64,000 nucleotides of DNA. Origin: Parus major. Lineage: Eukaryota > Chordata > Aves > Passeriformes > Paridae. The notes below the pieces were generated by a model that saw only the letters and a list, made by a program, of their open reading frames with translations, was not told the DNA's origin and searched no databases. How positions within the stretch are numbered: position 1 is the first letter of the stretch; each line of letters starts with the position of its first letter. Location: contig NC_031770.1 of assembly GCF_001522545.3 (NCBI RefSeq), forward strand, positions 90,786,339 to 90,850,338, written 5' to 3'. Positions 10,644-22,010 of the stretch are shown here, piece after piece. The position numbers and the translations under genes were made by a program.

Positions 10644-13600
10644 GCCTGATTCTCACAGAGACCTATTCCAAGCAACTGCAAGATTATCAACATACCCTTT
10701 ATATGTCTGAATATTTCTCACCATTAATGCAGGCTCCATGAGGGCTCTAAGGCACAGATAGAGCCCACAGTGAGAAAAGGTCCACTAATATTTCTATTTC
10801 TGTTTTATAAACTTTATTCTTCAAAGGAGTACCTTTTTAATAGTCAGAAAAAGCGAGACTGTTGTAGTTTTTTGTTGGTTTATCCATTACCATTTGTCCA
10901 CTAAATGCTATGGGAGAAGATTTCAAAAGCAGAAATAGGCAGCTAGATGCTGAACATGCACTGGACACCAAAGGGAGTTTGGCCTCTAACTCCTTTGTGC
11001 CTTTGAGAATCTGCTCCAGAACCTTTGAGTAAAACAAATCAACACAGTGCTGACTCTGTATTACATATTCTCATTTTCACTGCAAACCTTAAGCAAATCA
11101 TCTATTTCACAAAATTTTCTTATTTGCAACATTTTAAAGCCAGTAAAGATTATATTTTAAAGCCAATGGAATAAAAGACAATGACTGACAGACTCTTTGG
11201 AGTACATGCAAAATGAAAAGATACCAGGAATTGTTCTCCTTCTGTGCTAGGGATCATACCTTACCCCCCTCCTCCCAAGCTCTTTTTTTTTCTGCTGTGG
11301 AAAGCACAGCAGTCTAGCTGAGATGACAAAGTACATGCTCTCACTTTGGATAGATGACTAGGGATAGTCACTCATCCCCTTAACAAGAGGACCGAGGCCA
11401 TCCACCTAATGTTAGCATATAACTCCTGCAAGGTACCTATACTGCAAACACAGAACATACTCACAGATCATGATCAGACACTATCTGAACTCTTGCTGTC
11501 TCTCAGCTAGGAGCCTAAAATTGCGCAAAATGGGTCTTAATCTCTACATGTCTCCACTGATATACAGGCAGCACAACCCCTGAATGTCAGGACCTGGAAC
11601 AACATGAATGCCTCCTGCACATACTATGAACTAGGAATATATTAACATTTTTACCACTTGATTCTGAATGTTCTAAATGAAAATAATTTACTAATAAATT
11701 ATTGCCAACCAAGGTCCCATGGGAAAAAATTATCAAAACATCACCTCATTAAGGTTTTTTGAAACTGAAAGACCTATTTCCAACAAACTCTAAATTGGCA
11801 ATATTCCATTACCTTGTCAATGACTTTTTTAATAACTGCCTGTAATGAAGTGATCCATTTCAATCTTGTGGACCTAAGAATCCCTATGATACGGCAGGTC
11901 CCTCCCAGACACAAGTATTTCACACTGACTTTATGAAATTGCCATAGGAATCTGTGGGGTGTTTTTGAGGATCAAATTAATTTTGAGCTACTTCCCAAAA
12001 TCTTCAAAGAACTCTTATGCTTCCTGTTTCAGAAGACTCATGCTCCCACAAGGAAGCATGGACCACATATAACAACACTCAGATTTTCTAACTCTTGACT
12101 TTTTCTAACAATAGTCACTACAAATCTTAAAAAAAATTCTAAATTGATCAATTACTTAGTCATATCCTTAAAAAAATATTTGAAGACATGAAATTATTGC
12201 ATGCTTAGAACAGATGCTGGTGAACATCCTTGTTCTGATCTTTCACTCCCTTTGACAGCATATTATGGAGGGCTGAAAATAGAGAGACTTAAAGCAATGC
12301 CAGGTAAACATGATTTGTGTGTACTACAAAGAACTCATGATAACTAATTTATTCATAAATCTGTCCATGTGAAAAATGACAGTGATGCTATCTTGAATTC
12401 AATCAGAACTCATCTGATTTTTTCAGATTTGCAGTCTGGGAGTTAAGCTCCCTAGAAACAGAGACATAGAGACTTCATACAGGAAAAGGGAAAGTTGAAT
12501 CTGAGAAGCAGATTATTTCTATGGTGAGTTCTGTTCTTAGTGTGTAAAAGTCCCACAGACAGACTAGGTTACTGATGTTCTCAAGAAGAAAAACCTGTCT
12601 TTTTTAGACAGAGGAACTCTAATTTAGAAGTTAGGAGAGAAATGGCAATGGCAATGTAGAAAGTAGATGAACTGTAAAGGACTAAGTAGGGAGGATAGAT
12701 CATCACTGCTAGGAACTTGCTGTTTTAGAACAGCTGGCTAAAATGCTGTGTAAGAAGGGAATGAGATGACAAAGAACAAAAAATTAATTCAGTAAAAAAG
12801 GCTAGACCTCTCATAGTTTCATGCATGAAGGGTAGAACATGGTTCTGCCTTCTTTCCAAATGGAAGAAAATCATGACTGGTTAAAGCAAGCAAGAAGATA
12901 CTTAATCTCATTATTTATGAATACCATTATGCCTCTCTTCAGAAAGGCATTTTGCCAGCTTTACTTAAGCAGCAGTTAGGCTCTTTCTCAAAACCCCATC
13001 TTTGGATGGTATTAACAAAGCCAATCACTGTCCAGTGTCAGGCCATCCAATATTTGGGAAGATAATTGAGGTTATGCTGATGGGTCAATGATAGCAATGT
13101 TTGCATTTCAAAGATGTAGATGGTCCCCATCTAGCTTGTTCAATATATGAGTAGAGAAATGTGAGTGCATGATCACTTCCTAATGACTCTGTTGCTGAGT
13201 CTCTTTTCCTATGAAGGCAGATGTTATTGATAATGGGCTACAGCAGGAAGAGCACCTCAAATTCTTCCTTTACAGGTACAAAATTCCACCAGGTTATTCT
13301 TGTCCCATACTCACACACAGCTACTGGGAGTAATGCTGAATTGTAACTTAAACTTCAATGTAATCGATACTTTGATTTTATAACTCCTTCCCACTTAGCC
13401 AAAGCCAAAGATTTATTATTTGTATAGGACATGATCCTGTCATCACTGAAGTCAGTGGAAAGACTGCCATTTAGCTCAGGTTAGCAAAGCTTTGATGGAT
13501 AATTGCAGTAAGCATTCACATGTACTCAGTTTGCAATAACTGTAAGGCTGTTTGCCTTTGAAAAAAAGGGTAATCAACCTCTTCCTCCCCACCACACACC

Positions 13601-16600
13601 CTGAAGTTAATATACACCAACAGAGAAGAAATCATTTCAGTGTATCTGTATATGCACATCCCAGCCACAGCATGAGTTTGAAGTAGGACTTAGAAGCATA
13701 TTAACACATAAAAGAAAAAACATTTAAGGAAACATTTAAGTAATTTTAAATCTGACATTGTCATGATGGTTTAAACCACACCATCAAATTCTTTTTCAGT
13801 TAATACATGGAGATAACCAGCTGTGAAATCTGGCAAGCACCTGAACAGAGTGTCTCCCTCTGCAGGCCTGTACAGACCACTCGCTGTGGTTTACATCAGA
13901 AGATCCCTCAGGTGTGGATAGGTACAAATTAAGTGATTGAGGTACACAGGTGAAATTCATCTATTCTGAAAAAATATTTTGAGGTGTGGCAGAAGCTATT
14001 TCTACAACATCTATTTGGAAAATAAATATGAATGTGGACAAGATTATTTGTCCACAGATGTTCTGTTGGGACTGTCACAGTTATTACTTTCCAGCTTAGC
14101 ATATTCAATGAGGCCACCATCAGAACTCAATAAACTGCAGCAACATCTTCCTGATAAAAAAAATTCACAGAAATCCTCTCTGACCCTTTTCTTATGAGAG
14201 GGTGAAGTGTACCCAAAAGCTCTGTTAGTATAAGCCACACAAACTCATTTCTTGGAACACCTGCCAAAGTGAATACATCTCTAGAGATTAAGTCACTTCA
14301 GTCAAGGACTCTTTGACTCTAAGTGTAATTTGTTGATAGTGATTATTTTTAAAGCACTGATGACTGCGCACCTGGTTATATGTGCATTCTACCCATTTTC
14401 CTCTCCTGCCTGTTAACACTTCTTGTGAAGACCCTGCTATTAAAAGGTAAGCCAAACATTCAATATCAAGATAGAAGGACTGACTCCATCTCTGAAATCT
14501 CTTTCATCTGGAAACCTGGCAGAATTTAAGTCCAAACAAGAAGTCTCAAGGTATGATGAAAGAAAGAGCTGTAAGACACTTGATTAACTGTTCTTGCTGA
14601 CATGTTGGATTTTTTACCTCAATATATTTTGTTCTCTATTTATGAAACTTCCACTCCCACAATAGTGGTCTAAACCTCAGTTAGGAGGAATAAAGACCTC
14701 AAGTACCCTAGACAGAAGAGGTTCTTATGGCAATTTTTAAACATCTACTTATGATTACCCTTGCTTTAGCATTACACCTCTTTATTTCCTCTTTTAACCA
14801 TTAACTCTTCATTTTTTTTTTCTTCTGATCATGGATTCAAAAGTTTCTTCTGTGTTTACCTCATTTTTCTTCTTTAGCTGCTTCAATGCCTCCATTCCAC
14901 CCAGCCATCCAACTTCTTTCATGATCAGTTTCATAATTTCTCACCATTTTTATCATGACCTGTACTCTTCTTGTCCTCTTTTCTCTCTTGTGACAACTTA
15001 CCCCTCTATTTATGGATTAGTCTTTGCCATGTTAGAAACAGTATGATTTTACCTACATTTCCTTCTATTTCACTTCTATTTTAAATTTCCTTTCTATTTC
15101 ACTTTTCCAGCTATTAGCCCATTCTTTATGAAAGGAGAATGAGAACACAAGAAGAATATTATTAGAAGAAGTGTTATTGTAACACTCTTAGGAATTCCTT
15201 TGAAACAATTTTTCTCTGATTTAGTCTTGTCCATCTTCAGGGCCCATGAAACTATTAATTCCTCAATCTCCCAACAACTAAAATTTAGGAGGACACCTTT
15301 TTCATCCACTTGGACCTAACACAGTACTCTTCTTAAAATAGTGTATGTCCATATCTTCATCAATTCCCTCTTTACCTGATTGCTAAGGTAGTGTATTTGA
15401 GAATATCTCATCCACTCTCCAAACTACTGTGTGGGTTTTCTGTCCTTGTTTTCCTTCTATCTCCTCTCTACACCTTGTTTCTCATCAGCAAATACAAATT
15501 CAACTACCATCTGTTTGCTAATGACTCAGACATATACTAGTCTACTCCAGACTAATCTCCTTATGTCCAAACTGAAGTCTCAGCCTGCCTCTCTGACATA
15601 TCCTCATGTATTTGGAGCCATCATCTCCAATGCATCATGAATCAAACAGACAACCTATCCTTTTCTATACACTAAACCTTTCTTTCTCAGCCAGTTAGCT
15701 CAAAATATGAGCCAAGGATATCACTTAAGTCTTTTTCCTAACACATAAGATCTTTAGTTTCTAGCAACTGGGTTGCAAGACTAAATGAGATCTAAGGCTT
15801 AGCACAAGGAAACCACACCAAGAGAGCTAGGTTGAAGCATGACTTTTCCAAATGTGTAAACAAATAGTAGAGAATAGTCATGGTAGCTCAAGTTAGCAGC
15901 AGTTCACTAGATGATAAACCAAGCACTTTCTTAATAAATCAGTGTGTGCTCATAATTAAGATGCTGCATAGCTGTATATTGTTCAGCACCGTGGTTGCTC
16001 AGGTAAGTCAGCTCAAGGCAAGCAACTAGACTCTTGGGTATGGAGTCCTCCTGACAGGTACGACCAAAGTCTCCTCACAACCAAACATCTATCCTGTCCC
16101 AATGAAAGCAGGATCTTTCCAGCTCTGATGAAATCAGGATATTTCCAGCTCTGACAAATGTAGTGTTGCCCTTCCCATATCCAATGAGATTTCTGCCAAA
16201 AAAAGATTGTTTTCTGAGCTATTTTTGGCCTCACTTCTCTGCTTCTTCCATATCTCTCCCATCTGATAGAAGTTACTATTTTTCATTCTCAAAGCCTGCT
16301 GACACTGTCACATTTTACTTGCTGTCAAGATGCTGACTTACTTGTCTGTTTAGACCATTATCCTAGCAATCCTAGCTGCTGTTACCTACGTTATTAGCCT
16401 TGCATGGTCATACATCACACTTTGCAGGATCTTCTTATGCTTATAAAGAAAACAAATAATCTTTTTTCCTTGAACTACTACAACAAAGTTCCCTTTTCCC
16501 CTGTTAACCCTCCAAAGCTAAAATGTTTAAACCTCTGGGAAGCAGCTCCTAAGTGGAATAATGATCTTGATATTGTCTCCTACAGGCACCCTGAAGGCTC

Positions 16601-17786
16601 CTACCTACAAATTCCACCTTCCCTCAAAGGCAGAAATGTCTTTCAGAAGTCTCATCTTCCTAACATCAATTATTAATGTCACCTTAAGGATAGACAGGAT
16701 CAGTGTAGGTGCTCTGAAAAGAAAGTGTGTTAGAGCCTGACCCTGAGGAGCTAAGTAATGCTTGACTACTTTAAAACAGGCAACTTACATTTTCCCCAAC
16801 ACTTTTGCCAACTGTTCCCCCTAAACTAAGCATTCCACAGGGGAATACAATATAGCAGAGCAGGAGCAGGCTGCCCAGGGGCCTCTTGAACAACACTATC
16901 ATAATATCCTCTTTGCTGACCAATACTCCCTTGAAGCATCCTGCCTGACAGCCTATAACCAGCTTTTCCCTCTTTTCTCCTTTCTCCAGCTTAGAAGGCT
17001 ATTGATACTCACATCTATTGCCTGTGCTGCTATATAACATAATGATGTGGTTGTAACCGACACTGCAGATGTCATCGATATTGTCAGTCTTACCAGAGAT
17101 TGTAGTCTGGACACAACATCACCACAAAAAGAAAGCAGAGTCTAGCCTAAGCTCAAGAAACAAATTTTTTAACTGTAGATAGACAGTGGGTGGCATGGCC
17201 TCCTTTTTATTCTTTATGGTTTAACAAATTTGGGTTAGGAACATATGTATATATAAATGTTTTTTCATTGTTACAGCCTAGAAGACTCTTATGATTAAAG
17301 AAATCATTAAATATTTCAAGGCTGAAAACAGAGTTCTTGAAAAGAGAATGTGCTAAGTGAGAGTATTTGGAGCTGCAGTCTCTGTTTTTGCTCATAACTG
17401 AAGAGCTTATGTGACAAAAAAACATTTGGATGAAGTTGCTCATGGAGAACACTGTTCTACTTTCTGACTTCCTCACACTAAATCTCTGTTCTGCTGAAGA
17501 CTATCTTCCATAGATTTTTTTCCCCCAACATAATATTTTGAATTTTTAAGCTTTGACATTTTGAATTTCACAATAACCTTCTGACAGAAAGCTACAGACT
17601 TCTGTGTCCAATGGCAAGTACAGATTGTGTCCATGAGTTCCCACAAATATCCCATTTTAATAAGTGTGTATTATATTTTCAGTTATGTTCTGAATCAGTA
17701 GTTTTTCTTGGATAGGTGCAAATATTCTTGCACCTCACAGAAATATGCTTCTTCCTCCTGTAAAATGAGAACATGGAAATATGGAT
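10644..17786. other. Intergenic DNA, no gene recognised
   Basis: About 7.1 kb of AT-rich flanking DNA. All ORFs are short (90 codons or fewer) and lack recognisable domains. A pyrimidine-rich stretch runs from about 14760 to 15100. A short imperfect direct repeat built on TTTCCAGCTCTGA is present near 16105-16160. Nothing else could be assigned. Confidence 0.5.
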
Positions 17787-17868
17787 TCAATATTATAATA
17801 TTATATTATATTATTTATTATCATATTATATATTATGTTATATTATCAAATAATATCATATTATTCAT
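17787..17868. repeat. AT-rich low-complexity repeat (ATATT/ATTAT units)
   Basis: About 80 bases made almost only of A and T, in imperfect ATTAT, ATATT and ATATTAT units. This is a degenerate simple repeat. Confidence 0.85.
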
Positions 17869-20089
17869 AGCAAGCTGAAAAACATTAAAAGAGAAGAGGA
17901 AATCTAACATTACAGACCTTTGTTTTATATGGCATAGAGGAACAAAAGGACAAGCTCTCAACTGAAAATAAATCCTTGTCAAGCCACCTTTAAATCACCC
18001 TGATTAGTACAAATAGTCTTGACATATACACTCCCCATACCGTCTATAGGGAATAGGGAGAAATATTGCCTCTGTTCAAACTCATAAATTCGTGGATTTT
18101 ATGGTAGTACATTAGGTACTTAATATACAACTGAGAGATTACAATCATTAGGCTAGATCATGTTCTGTAATTACCATGTTTAGGTACTGCAGTTCCACAC
18201 TGAGCTCAAGTCAGGTTGGTGGAGATTCCTCCTGGAACACCATGCTTCAGTTCCAGAGTCATCTCCTGGCTTTTTTGGCTTTGGAAAAAAAAAAATATGT
18301 CACACAAGGCCTGTAAAAGTCACTGTGACAGCTACCTGAGTCTGTTGAGAGTCTCTCAGGGGGGGTCTGTGCTATCTTGTTTATCTCAGTAAGGCTCTAT
18401 CTCAGGGGACAAATGGTAACATGCTAAAGGCTGGCGAGGTTTATGCATTATGGTTTACTGTCACAGGGTGTGAAAAAGGAGAGAAGGCATCTTCGGCAGA
18501 CATAATGATTGTGGTGCTTAGTTATTTTACCTTATCCAGGTGTTATGAAAGGAGCAAATTAACACTTGGATAGCTCAACAGAGAAGGAATTGGGTCCCAA
18601 AAGCTCAACGAACCCCAGAAAATCCTCCGAAGAACAGAAGGCCTCAGATACAGTAAATCTATGCCGTGTGAGTCAAGACCAAGAAGGCACATATTATATC
18701 ATACTGGAGCTTTGGCAGAATCTGCTATGAGTAGGATTAAACAGCAACTTCTCAAGAGTGCTTACTGAAACAGCATAGCAAGAAATGATACCATCATTAC
18801 TGCTTTCAACTACGTGCAGGCAGCTATAAATGATGTTTATTTATGACTTTTCAACTATCCCAACTTAACAGACAATACAACAAAACAAAACAAAAAATTA
18901 CTGGGCCAGATGTAATGCAAGCAATTGCTCATTTCAAAAATCTGAGCCTCAGACTAACGGATGCTAGAAAGTAAGTCTCAGCTTAGGCTTAGTGGCCATT
19001 TCCATCTTTCTCACAATCTTTAGCAAACTCCCCCCAGTCGTCTGACAAAGATAAGTGGAGGAGCCTGAGCAGCTCTGACTGGGGAATTCTGCACAGCAGC
19101 TTGGCTACATGACGTCTGGTACTAACAAGTATTAGCATCATTTTACTTTCACTAATGGAAAAAAATGAGTCCCGGAGGTGCTCTTAAAATATGGATGAAT
19201 GCTAACTAAAACCAGATCCCTTCTGTGGAAGTGTTCGGAGGGCAGTGGGTTTGTGAGCTGTTGGGGAAAGGCAGAGAAGGGGCCGCGGCCCGGGCCCGGC
19301 AGGGAGGGAGCGCTTGCCACGAGATGGCAGCAATGCCACGTCTGGCTCGGCAGCCTGCCTGGCTCTGCTTTTTAAATTTTTTATTTTTTTATTTTTTCCG
19401 AGTGAGAACCACAACGTTTTTACATAAATACAAGCTTATTACAAAGCCAGCCTACCTCGTCCAGTGCCCATTCACCACCTTCATGCAACTTACAACGAGA
19501 AAACAGCTTTGCATATTTCCCCACGAAAGAAAACTCATCATAAGTGAATAATTACAACCTTGAAACTACCTTTCCAAAAGGGCTTGTGTTTCTCTCTTTC
19601 TTTCCTCTGAGCCTTTGTGTTTTAATTACGGATATAGGTAAGCATGACTTACGGTGTCAGGCCCAGCGTGCAGTGGTGGTGACAATTCAAAATGGATTGA
19701 AAGTCAGGGTTGGGCACATTTTTGCCACCCGTTTGAAGGCAGGCTTGGCACAGAAACCCTTGCTGGAATCATGGAGCATAGGGACCTGTGACCTAACAAC
19801 TTTGGGTCACCATTTCGTTTCCCTCGGGCTCAAAGGACCAGCCCTGCCTGCTCCAGGCTGGTGGTGGGAAAGCCTCTGGTGCATACTGCCATGTCATATT
19901 TTGATTGGTTTTTCGTTAAATCAAGAAATTCCTCTTGGCAACAGGAGCTCTCGAGAATGGCAACATAAAGACAAAGCAGTGTTCCACAAGGAGATACTGG
20001 CTTCTCTCCTTCCTCTCAGGAACAACAGCTTGTTCTGATGAACAACTTAGAAGGAACGAGCAGGGCATATTTTGGACCTGAAAGCCTTC
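17869..20089. other. Upstream flank of the CSMD1 CpG island
   Basis: Unassigned DNA leading into the CpG island. GC content rises locally at about 19270-19318, where a short CpG-rich patch (GGCCGCGGCCCGGGCCCGGC) stands apart from the main island about 800 bp downstream. A 164-codon open frame at 19544-20038 starts only at a GTG and resembles no family I know. Distal promoter elements for the downstream gene could lie here, but none is identified. Confidence 0.45.
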
Positions 20090-20563
20090 CTCCCTCAAAC
20101 GCGGGGACGAAAGCAGAGGGTAATTTCACCTAGGACAAGGGACCCCAGCGCCCGCACCCCTCGCACCCCGCATGTGGCTGGGGGAGGCGAACTGCAGGCA
20201 GAGCTGGGGGACAGGACACCTGGGAATCGCAGCAGGAACCTCCCGGGCAGGTGTAGCCGCTACCCTTCTCCGCGCCGGGGGACACCGGCTCCAGGGACAG
20301 CCATCTCTCCCCCGGGGCCTTTCGGCGGCCGGCAGCAGCCGCCCTGGGCCGCGGCCGGGCGGGGGGCGAGGCCGCGGCCGCCCCGAGGGGCCGTGCGGGG
20401 CCGTCCGGCGGCGCGGGGAGGCTGCGGGCTCGGCGAGCGGCGGCTGCACAGCGCCGGCCCCTTCCCCTCTCCGTGGGAAGTGATGGTTGAGTCCGGCGGT
20501 GGCGGCGGCTTCTCGTGTGGCTGGCAGCCGCTCCGCTGCGCTGCCTGCGCTACTCTCGCCGCG

Positions 20564-20643
20564 ATCCCTCCCTCCCTCCCTCTTCTCTCCTTCTCCTCCT
20601 CCTCCTCCTCCCTCTCCTCCTCCTCCTCTTCCTCGCACTCTCC
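20564..20643. repeat. Polypyrimidine (CCCT)/(CCT) tract with G4/i-motif signature
   Basis: A nearly uninterrupted C/T tract that stops at the N gap. At 20566-20580 there are four CCC runs separated by single T residues, so the minus strand reads GGGAGGGAGGGAGGG, a canonical G-quadruplex motif with one-base loops. It is followed by (CCT)n repeats up to about 20630. Such tracts are common in CpG-island promoters and are difficult to sequence, which may explain the adjoining gap. Confidence 0.85.
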
Positions 20644-20847
20644 NNNNNNNNNNNNNNNNNNNNNNNNNNNNNNNNNNNNNNNNNNNNNNNNNNNNNNNNN
20701 NNNNNNNNNNNNNNNNNNNNNNNNNNNNNNNNNNNNNNNNNNNNNNNNNNNNNNNNNNNNNNNNNNNNNNNNNNNNNNNNNNNNNNNNNNNNNNNNNNNN
20801 NNNNNNNNNNNNNNNNNNNNNNNNNNNNNNNNNNNNNNNNNNNNNNN
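20644..20847. other. Assembly gap (204 N)
   Basis: A run of 204 N inside the CSMD1 promoter/5'UTR. It follows a polypyrimidine repeat and precedes a very GC-rich stretch, the usual setting for sequencing dropout in bird promoters. Open frames that appear to cross it are artefacts. Confidence 0.98.
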
Positions 20848-21107
20848 GCGGCGCAGCCCCGCCGCGGCGCGGGACTGATGCTGGCTGAGAGCAGAGCCGA
20901 GCGAGCCGCCCGCGCAGTCCTGCAGGAGGCGCCGGGCGCTGCGCGGCGCTCGGGACCCGGACCGCTCCTCTCCGCCTCTCCTCGCCCTGTGGTGGTTATT
21001 TGGCGCTGTCCTTAGCCCCGCTGCCGCTCGGAGGACACGGTCGCAGCCGAGAGGAGCCGCCGAGGGTTTTGTGTGAGAGTGTGTGTGTGTGTGGAATAAC
21101 TGCAGAC
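20848..21107 (+). other. CSMD1: Presumed CSMD1 5'UTR
   Basis: GC-rich leader directly upstream of the start codon at 21108. It contains one upstream ATG, at 20878, and a (GT)n run at 21078-21093 just before the start codon. The transcription start is not visible, so the true 5' limit of the exon may lie in the gap or further upstream. Assignment as UTR is inferred from the position relative to the recognised coding start. Confidence 0.6.
20878..21015 (+). CDS. Upstream ORF in the CSMD1 5'UTR (45 codons, putative)
   Basis: An ATG at 20878 opens a 45-codon frame ending at TAG 21013-21015, 92 bases before the CSMD1 start codon and in a different frame. The predicted peptide is rich in Ala, Arg and Pro and resembles no known domain. 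If the mature transcript includes this region, the uORF could reduce ribosome flow to the main start, although termination well upstream allows reinitiation. Whether it is translated cannot be told from one sequence. Conservation of the ATG and stop in other birds would be the test. Confidence 0.35.
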   Translation: MLAESRAERAARAVLQEAPGAARRSGPGPLLSASPRPVVVIWRCP

Positions 21108-21174
21108 ATGACTGCGTGGAGGAAATTCAAGTCTCTGCTGGTTCTCTGCGCGGGGCTCCTCACTGCAGCTCAGG
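21108..21174 (+). CDS. CSMD1: CSMD1 coding exon 1 (signal peptide), partial gene
   Basis: This is the first coding exon of CUB and Sushi multiple domains 1, a very large type I membrane protein of alternating CUB and Sushi domains. It is expressed in nervous tissue and linked to complement regulation. The exon encodes 22 residues plus the first base of a Gly codon: MTAWRKFKSLL then VLCAGLLTAAQ. Basic residues at positions 5, 6 and 8, a hydrophobic core (LLVLCAGLL) and small residues before the expected cleavage form a signal peptide. Human CSMD1 begins MTAWRRFQSLL and reaches a similar LLTAAKGQNCGG, with a slightly longer hydrophobic core. The bird exon therefore looks a few residues shorter. 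The start has G at -3 (GACATGA), an adequate Kozak context. The exon ends CAGG before GTAAGA, in phase 1, matching the Gly codon split expected before QNCGG. No later exon is in the window. Confidence 0.9.
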
Positions 21175-21180
21175 GTAAGA
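21175..21180 (+). other. CSMD1: 5' splice donor of CSMD1 intron 1
   Basis: GTAAGA follows exon sequence CAGG, giving a good match to the U1 consensus. The frame leaves phase 1, compatible with the known start of the first CUB domain in exon 2. Confidence 0.85.
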
Positions 21181-21968
21181 ATCGGGTTTCTTGCATTGCA
21201 TTCGTGTAGGCTGCGGTTACGGCACTCATAACCTCTCAGCTAAATCTCTGCCGCTCGGATGAGCTCTCTCTCTCGCTTCGTTTCGGCAGGCTCCTCGAGC
21301 CCGGTCTCCCTTCTCCCTGCCTCCCACCTCCCGCCGGTGTTCCCCGAGGGCTCTGCTCTCGGCCGGTCACTTCCCCCGGGAGAAACCAGCCCCCTGGAGT
21401 TGGGCAGCAGCCGCTGCGGCGCCGCGAGCGGAACCGTGCGCACCCAGCCGCCTGGGCAGCGCCAGAGTTTGGGAACACTTCGCTGTCCGCGCACGCACGA
21501 GCGGCACTCGCTGCCGTGTGAGGGACAGTCCCAGGGCTGGCAAGTTTGGATCTCCCCTCCTCCCGCCTCCCCGGCTTTTGCCGTGCTCGAGGGGGAGCGT
21601 GGAGTGGGTGGTCGCGGAGAGCCGCCTCCGCCTGCTTTCAGCCGGCTCCGCTCCCCGCAAGTTGCGCGGAGGCGGGGATGCGGCGCCGGGGACACCTCCG
21701 CCAGCTGCCTGCCCGTGCCTGAGGGAAGAGGACTCCTCTCTGCTGGGTGTGCGGTGGAGAGAGTCTCCCAACCTCAGCTGGGTTTCTCCTGAAAATCAAT
21801 GGGGGAGGGTGGAGAAACGAGGGGGTGACGGTGGAGAATTTGGTTACACAACTTCAGTGCTGGCCTCAGCCCCATTACTTGCCTCATCGCTGGAGACAAC
21901 AACTTCCCCATTATTCACTTCGCCTCTCATTAGCCCTGCGCTTTTTCATGCTGGGAGAGATGAGAGTC

Positions 21969-22010
21969 TGTGTGTGTGTGAGAGAGAGAGAGAGGGAGAG
22001 AGGGAGGGAG
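21969..22010 (+). repeat. (GT)n(GA)n compound microsatellite
   Basis: GTGTGTGTGTG runs into (GA)n and GGGA repeats within the CpG island part of intron 1, giving a compound purine-rich simple repeat. Confidence 0.9.

Noticed and set aside
16013..16676. 73- and 90-codon frames as a retroposed pseudogene
   Set aside because: No recognisable protein and no A-tail or duplication; AT-rich chance frames.
17787..17868. AT-rich tract as a replication origin or matrix attachment region
   Set aside because: Simple-repeat composition alone is not evidence for either function.
19544..20038. 164-codon + frame upstream of the island
   Set aside because: Starts at GTG, not ATG; residue pattern matches no known family; no splice or polyadenylation context. 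Probably a chance frame, though a lncRNA here cannot be excluded.
20072..20878. 268-codon + frame and 170-codon minus frame across the island
   Set aside because: The first runs through the N gap and both start at or depend on non-ATG codons in GC-rich DNA. Low-complexity Ser/Pro/Gly/Arg content with no domain; stop codons are simply rare at this composition.
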